Shown piece after piece: positions 59,865 to 64,000 of a stretch of DNA of 64,000 nucleotides (within the stretch, counting starts at the first letter, position 1; the number at the start of each line of letters is the position of its first letter). The notes under the pieces are model-generated. The model was not told the DNA's origin. It saw only the letters and a program-made list of their open reading frames with translations, and ran no database searches. Position numbers and translations under genes: made by a program. Location of the stretch: contig JAKFUL010000015.1 of the NCBI GenBank assembly GCA_021732665.1, positions 114,449 to 178,448 on the forward strand, given 5' to 3'. Source of the DNA: Acetobacteraceae bacterium. Its GTDB lineage: Bacteria; Pseudomonadota; Alphaproteobacteria; Acetobacterales; Acetobacteraceae.

Positions 59865-61733
59865 TTAGGCAGCCAGACTTTCCAGCTTCTCCGAAAGCTC
59901 GATCCAGGCTGCTTCCAGCCCCGCCAGTTCGCGCGCCACCGTCTTCTGCCGCGTCGTCGCCTTGGCAATCAGGGCGGTGTTGCCGCTGGCGTAGAGTTTT
60001 GGGTCGGACAGGGCCTTGGCCAGCATCTTGCCCTCGGCCTCCAGCTTGGCGATGTCGGTCTCCAGCTGCTTCAGCTTCTGCTGCATGGGCGCCAGCGAGG
60101 CGCGCTTTTCCGCCCGTTCCCGCTTGTCATCTTTCTTCGGCGCGGCGCCGGTCGGGCGCGGGCCGCCCCGCGCCTTTTCCGAGAGGAAGGCGCGGTATTC
60201 ATCAAGGTCACCCTCAAACGGCTTCACCGTGCCGCCATCCACCAGCCAGAGCCGGTCCGCCACCAGCTCCACCATCTGCGGGTCGTGGGTGATCAGCAGC
60301 ACCGCGCCCTGATAGGCGTTGAGCGCCTTCACCAAGGCGTCGCGCGCGTCGATGTCCAGGTGGTTTGTCGGTTCGTCCAGGATCAGCAATTGCGGCGCGT
60401 CGCGCGTGGTCAGCGCCAGCAGCAGCCTGGCCTTCTCGCCGCCCGAAAGCGAGGACACCACCGTGTTCGCCCGGTCCTGGTCCAGCCCGAAGCGCGCGAG
60501 CTGCGACCGCGCCTGGGTCACCGTCGCGGCCGGCATCGCGTCCGACATATGCGTCAGCGGCGTGCCGTTCATGTCCAGCTCCTCCGCCTGATGCTGGGCG
60601 AAGTAGCCGACCTTCATCTTGGGGTTGCGGAACACCTCGCCGCCCATGATCGGCAGCCGCCCGGCAAAGAGCTTTGCCAGGGTGGATTTTCCGTTCCCAT
60701 TGGCGCCGAGCAGCGCGATCCGGTCCTCCTGATCGAGACGCAGCGACACGCCGTTCAGCACCTTCTGGCCGGCATAGCCGGTGGCGGCGTTGTGCATGGT
60801 CAGCATCGGCGGAGCCAGCTCGGCCGGGGCGGGGAATTCGAAGCGGGTGACGACATCCTCCACCACCGCCTCCTCCGGCCCCAGGCGTTCCAAGGCCTTG
60901 ATGCGGGACTGCGCCTGGCGTGCCTTGCTGGCCTGCGCCTTGAAGCGGTCCACGAAGGCCTGCATATGCGCCCGCTCGGCCGAAAGCTTGGCGTTGCTGG
61001 CGATGGTCTGGGCCTTCCGCTCCGCGCGCACGCGCACGAAATTGGCGAAATTGCCTTGGTAGAAGGTCAGTTTCTGCTGATCGAGATGGACGATGCCATC
61101 GGCCACGCGTTCGAGCAGGAAGCGGTCATGGCTGATCAGCAGCACCGCGCCCGCAAACTTCATCAGCCAGTTTTCCAGCCACAGCGCGGCCTCAAGATCG
61201 AGGTGGTTCGTCGGCTCATCCAGCAGCAGCAGATCGGGCTCCAGAAACAGCGCCTGGGCCAGCGCCACGCGCATCCGCCAGCCGCCGGAATATTCTCCAA
61301 CGGGGCGCATCTGCGCCGCCATATCGAAACCCAGCCCCGCCAGCACAGTGGCCGCGCGCGACGGCGCGGTATCGGCGCCAATCGCCATCAAGCGATCATG
61401 AATCTCCGCTGCCCGCTCCGGCGCCGCATGCTCGGCCTCATGCAGCAGCGCCGCGCGCTCCAGGTCGGCCGCCAGCACGGTGTCCAGCAGATTTGTCGGC
61501 CCCGCTGGCGCCTCCTGCGCAACGTAGCCCATGCGGGCGCGTTGAGCGAGACGGATGGTGCCGCCATCCGGTTCGATCTGCCCGGTGATCGCCTTGAACA
61601 ACGTGGACTTGCCCGCGCCATTGCGCCCGACCAGGCCGATCTTCCGGCCGGGGTCTACGGCAAGGTTGCCATTGTCCAGCAGCGTCCTGCCGGCCACGCG
61701 CAACGTCACGTCCTGGATCATCAACACTGTCAT
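59865..61733 (-). CDS. ABC-F family ATPase (Uup/YheS type)
   Basis: 622 residues with two ABC cassettes and no membrane part. Cassette 1 has GRNGAGKSTLFKAI and YSGGWRMRVALAQALF; cassette 2 has GANGNGKSTLAKLF and LSGGEKARLLLAL with LLILDEPTNHLD. The linker between cassettes (about 240-300, KAQTIASNAKLSAERAHMQAF) and a C-terminal coiled coil (KKDDKRERAEKRASLAPMQQKLK) fit translation-associated ABC-F proteins that act on the ribosome E site. An antibiotic-resistance role is not implied. Confidence 0.93.
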   Translation of the reverse strand: MTVLMIQDVTLRVAGRTLLDNGNLAVDPGRKIGLVGRNGAGKSTLFKAITGQIEPDGGTIRLAQRARMGYVAQEAPAGPTNLLDTVLAADLERAALLHEAEHAAPERAAEIHDRLMAIGADTAPSRAATVLAGLGFDMAAQMRPVGEYSGGWRMRVALAQALFLEPDLLLLDEPTNHLDLEAALWLENWLMKFAGAVLLISHDRFLLERVADGIVHLDQQKLTFYQGNFANFVRVRAERKAQTIASNAKLSAERAHMQAFVDRFKAQASKARQAQSRIKALERLGPEEAVVEDVVTRFEFPAPAELAPPMLTMHNAATGYAGQKVLNGVSLRLDQEDRIALLGANGNGKSTLAKLFAGRLPIMGGEVFRNPKMKVGYFAQHQAEELDMNGTPLTHMSDAMPAATVTQARSQLARFGLDQDRANTVVSSLSGGEKARLLLALTTRDAPQLLILDEPTNHLDIDARDALVKALNAYQGAVLLITHDPQMVELVADRLWLVDGGTVKPFEGDLDEYRAFLSEKARGGPRPTGAAPKKDDKRERAEKRASLAPMQQKLKQLETDIAKLEAEGKMLAKALSDPKLYASGNTALIAKATTRQKTVARELAGLEAAWIELSEKLESLAA

Positions 61734-61777
61734 TACCGGGCTTCTATCAGCGGGAACGGGGGCTGTAAGCTGTCAAA

Positions 61778-62638
61778 ATGCGAATGGATGATGAGCGTGA
61801 GAGTCGTAACGTCGAGGACCGACGCGGCCAACCCGGCGGCGGAGGCTTTTCCGTCGGCCGCGGCGGCATCGCCGGCGGCGGGCTCGGGCTCGTCGCCGTG
61901 GCGCTGGTGGCGCTCTTCCTGGGCGTCGATCCCGGCGAGCTGATCCAGGCGCTGGATGGCGGGCCTGTTCCCACCCAGCAACGCGGCCCCGCGCCCGACA
62001 CGGCGTCGGACGCCAATGCCCGCTTCGTCTCACGCGTCCTGGCCAGCACCGAGGATGTCTGGACCGCCGAATTCCGCCGCACCGGGCGGCAATAGGAGCC
62101 GCCAAGGCTGATCCTGTTCTCCGGCGCCACCCAGTCCGGCTGCGGCCCGGCACGGGCGGCCATGGGGCCGTTCTACTGCCCCGCCGACAAACGCGTGTAT
62201 ATCGACATGGCCTTCTTCCGCGAGATGGAACGCCGCCTGGGCACGCCCGGCGACTTCGCCCGCGCCCATGTCATCGCCCATGAGGTGGGCCACCACGTGC
62301 AGAACCTGTTGGACATCCTGCCCCGCGCGCAACAGGCGCAACAACGCGCGGGCGGCGAGGTAGCGGCCAACGCCATCTCGGTGCGCGTCGAACTGATGGC
62401 CGATTGCCTGGCCGGCTTCTGGGCGCGCCGCGCCGACGAGATGCGCCGCATCCTCGAAGCCGGCGACATCGACGAAGGCATCAACGCCGCCGCCGCCGTG
62501 GGCGATGACCGCCTGCAGGGCAACAACGCGCACCAGGAACACTTCACCCACGGCACCTCGGCGCAGCGCACGCAATGGTTCCGCACCGGGCTTCAGGCCA
62601 ATGGCGTCGAAGGTTGCGACACCTTCAAGCGGGGCTGA
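61778..62638 (+). pseudogene. YpfJ-type neutral zinc metallopeptidase gene with one in-frame amber codon
   Basis: Read through, it would give 286 residues, the normal YpfJ length: MRMDDERESRNVEDRRG, a membrane segment (GGGLGLVAVALVALFLG), then a metallopeptidase domain with VIAHEVGHHVQN (His 168, Glu 169, His 172) and VRVELMADCLAGFWA. A TAG at 62093-62095 (codon 106) lies in the same frame between GRQ and EPPRLILFSG, where family members usually have Tyr (TAC or TAT). All else is intact with no frameshift. It may be a recent pseudogene, a sequencing error or an amber read by a suppressor. The second part could also start at ATG 62162. Confidence 0.85.
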
Positions 62639-64000
62639 TCAGCCCCGGGGTTTCACGCTCTTCGCCGCGAAGGGCGCCACGAGGTCGGCCAGATGCCCGA
62701 TCTCGTCCAGCCGCATGGCGTCTCCCGGTAGCACGGCGCGGCCCCGGGCGACCCGCCGCGGCAGGGTGGCGGCCAGGAAGCCCAGCTTCTGTGCCTCCCG
62801 CAGGCGTTGCTCGGGCTGGCTCACCTGCCGCACCTCGCCGGAGAGGCCGACCTCGCCGAAATACACCCGATCCGGGTCCGTCGGCCGGTCGGTGGCGGCA
62901 CTCACCAGGGCTGCGGCCACGGCCAGGTCGGCCGCGGGTTCGGCGATTCGCAAGCCGCCGGCGATGTTGAGATAAACATCGTTCTGGCCGAGGTTCAGCC
63001 CGGCGCGGGCCTCCAGCACCGCCAGCAGCATGGAAAGGCGCCCGGAATCCCACCCCACCACGGACCGCCGGGGCGAGCCGCCATTGCTGGGCGAAAGCAG
63101 CGCCTGCACCTCCACCAATACGGGCCGCGTACCTTCCACCCCCGCGAAGACCGCACTCCCAGAAATATTGCCACGCCGTTCCGCCAGGAACAGGGCGGAG
63201 GGGTTGGCCACCTCCACCAGCCCGCCCTCGGTCATCTCGAAGACGCCGATCTCGTCAGTGGCGCCAAAACGGTTCTTGGTGGCGCGGAGGATGCGGAACT
63301 GATGCCCGCGGTCGCCTTCGAAATACAGCGTGGCATCGACCATGTGTTCGAGAACGCGCGGCCCCGCCAGCGTGCCCTCCTTGGTGACATGGCCCACCAG
63401 CACGAGCGCGAAACTTTCCGATTTCGCCACCCGGATCAGCTCCGCCGCGCAGGCCCGCACCTGTGCCACCGTACCGGGCGCTGAATCCAGCGTGTCCAGC
63501 CACATCGTCTGGATGCTGTCGATCACCACCAGCGCCGCGTTTTTCTCGGCCTGGAGCGTGGCCACGATGTCGCGCAGCGCGGTGGCCGAGGCGAGTGCCA
63601 GCGGCGCCCCCTCCAGCCCCAGCCGGCGCGCCCGCAGCCGCACCTGCGCCACCGCCTCCTCGCCCGAGATATACAGCACCCGCCGCCCGGCCGCCGCCAT
63701 ATGCGCCGCCGCCTGCAACAGGATGGTGGATTTGCCGATGCCCGGATCGCCACCCACCAGCACGGCCGAGCTTTCCACGAAGCCGCCGCCCAGCACCCGG
63801 TCCAGCTCGGCGATGCCGGTCAGCATGCGTTCGGGCGGCGCGCTTTCCCCGGCCAGGTCGACGAATTCCACCCGGCGGCCGGGGCCGGCGCGGGCGGCGG
63901 GGCCGGGGCCGCGGGCGCCGGGGGCTTCCTCCACCAGCGTGTTCCATTCGCCGCAGGCATCACAGCGGCCCTGCCATTTCGCATGGGCAGCACCGCAGCT
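62639..64000 (-). CDS. radA: DNA repair protein RadA, 5' end cut by window edge
   Basis: Visible part about 453 residues. The zinc finger is partly seen at the window edge (C-x2-C pair in GRCDACGEWNT, preceded by SCG), followed by the RecA-like core with Walker A VGGDPGIGKSTILLQ, the RadA motif KNRFGATDEIGVFEM and a C-terminal Lon-protease-like domain (VLVEVQALLSPS, GGLRIAEPAADLAVAAALVSA). It helps branch migration in recombination. The first few codons lie outside. It converges on the ypfJ gene with no gap. Confidence 0.96.
   Translation of the reverse strand, partial: SCGAAHAKWQGRCDACGEWNTLVEEAPGARGPGPAARAGPGRRVEFVDLAGESAPPERMLTGIAELDRVLGGGFVESSAVLVGGDPGIGKSTILLQAAAHMAAAGRRVLYISGEEAVAQVRLRARRLGLEGAPLALASATALRDIVATLQAEKNAALVVIDSIQTMWLDTLDSAPGTVAQVRACAAELIRVAKSESFALVLVGHVTKEGTLAGPRVLEHMVDATLYFEGDRGHQFRILRATKNRFGATDEIGVFEMTEGGLVEVANPSALFLAERRGNISGSAVFAGVEGTRPVLVEVQALLSPSNGGSPRRSVVGWDSGRLSMLLAVLEARAGLNLGQNDVYLNIAGGLRIAEPAADLAVAAALVSAATDRPTDPDRVYFGEVGLSGEVRQVSQPEQRLREAQKLGFLAATLPRRVARGRAVLPGDAMRLDEIGHLADLVAPFAAKSVKPRG

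Noticed and set aside
59865..61733. Antibiotic-resistance ABC-F gene
   Set aside because: The sequence fits the housekeeping Uup/YheS type, and nothing nearby suggests resistance.
59826..61943. 705-codon plus-strand open frame
   Set aside because: Antisense to the ABC-F ATPase and over the ypfJ start; low-complexity translation.

Overview
The window is very GC-rich chromosomal DNA with dense operons, frequent 4-nt ATGA/GTGA gene overlaps and many GTG/TTG starts. Gene content (NasST-controlled assimilatory nitrate cluster, hemE-hemH-hemJ next to rho, kinase-pyrophosphorylase plus Maf, rlmM-rpe-heparinase II/III, truB-rpsO, three Bug-type tripartite tricarboxylate transporter (TTT) binding proteins, SapC and JmjC proteins) points to an alphaproteobacterium, most likely Rhodospirillales/Acetobacteraceae (Roseomonas-like). 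The taxonomic call is inference; no rRNA or tRNA gene was recognised.

Layout: (1) 1-9956, minus strand: nitrate assimilation cluster, read in the order nasT, nasS, nrtA, nrtB, nrtD, FAD reductase, nirA, flavoprotein, nasA (cut by the left edge). A leader with two ANTAR-type hairpins carrying the same AAUGGC hexaloop lies between nasT and nasS. (2) 10082-14642: nfuA and sapC on the minus strand, then three plus-strand genes for exported repeat proteins (15 copies of a D-x-D-P-x-D-G-P-G-x-G-R motif), followed 24 nt later by a JmjC/cupin Fe(II)/2-oxoglutarate oxygenase. This is the best candidate for an undescribed system. (3) 14733-18664: formaldehyde-detoxifying adhC, a methyltransferase, a TTT binding protein, a DUF2125-like protein and holC. 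(4) 18855-24512: rho, then a heme operon hemE-hemH-HAD-TTT-hemJ. (5) 24799-35936: PEP synthase regulator, maf, heparinase II/III, rpe, rlmM-like, DUF423, hslO, paiB-like, a small lipoprotein, a Phd/VapC-type toxin-antitoxin pair, truB, rpsO, GST and a 2OG oxygenase. (6) 35953-46090: a membrane protein, glmU-glmS-YciI-EamA, gph, a TerB-like protein, a DinG-family helicase and a second EamA. (7) 46224-53431: an ABC-dependent (KpsMTED-like) capsule export locus with a divergent KpsC-like glycosyltransferase and an SDR. (8) 53412-64000: nnrD, a conserved hypothetical, LysE, MDR oxidoreductase, VOC protein, HupE, amidohydrolase plus TTT protein, ABC-F ATPase, a ypfJ metallopeptidase interrupted by one in-frame amber codon, and radA (cut by the right edge).

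How the genes work together: the Nrt ABC transporter imports nitrate, NasA reduces it to nitrite and NirA reduces nitrite to ammonium, with electrons supplied by the FAD and FAD/Fe-S proteins of the same operon; NasS/NasT plus the leader RNA would switch the operon on with nitrate. HemE, HemH and HemJ cover three steps of heme synthesis. GlmU and GlmS feed UDP-GlcNAc to envelope polymers, and the Kps locus exports a capsule. A two-hairpin intergenic element recurs at 18.8, 35.2 and 46.2 kb and seems to be a genome-wide terminator-like repeat.
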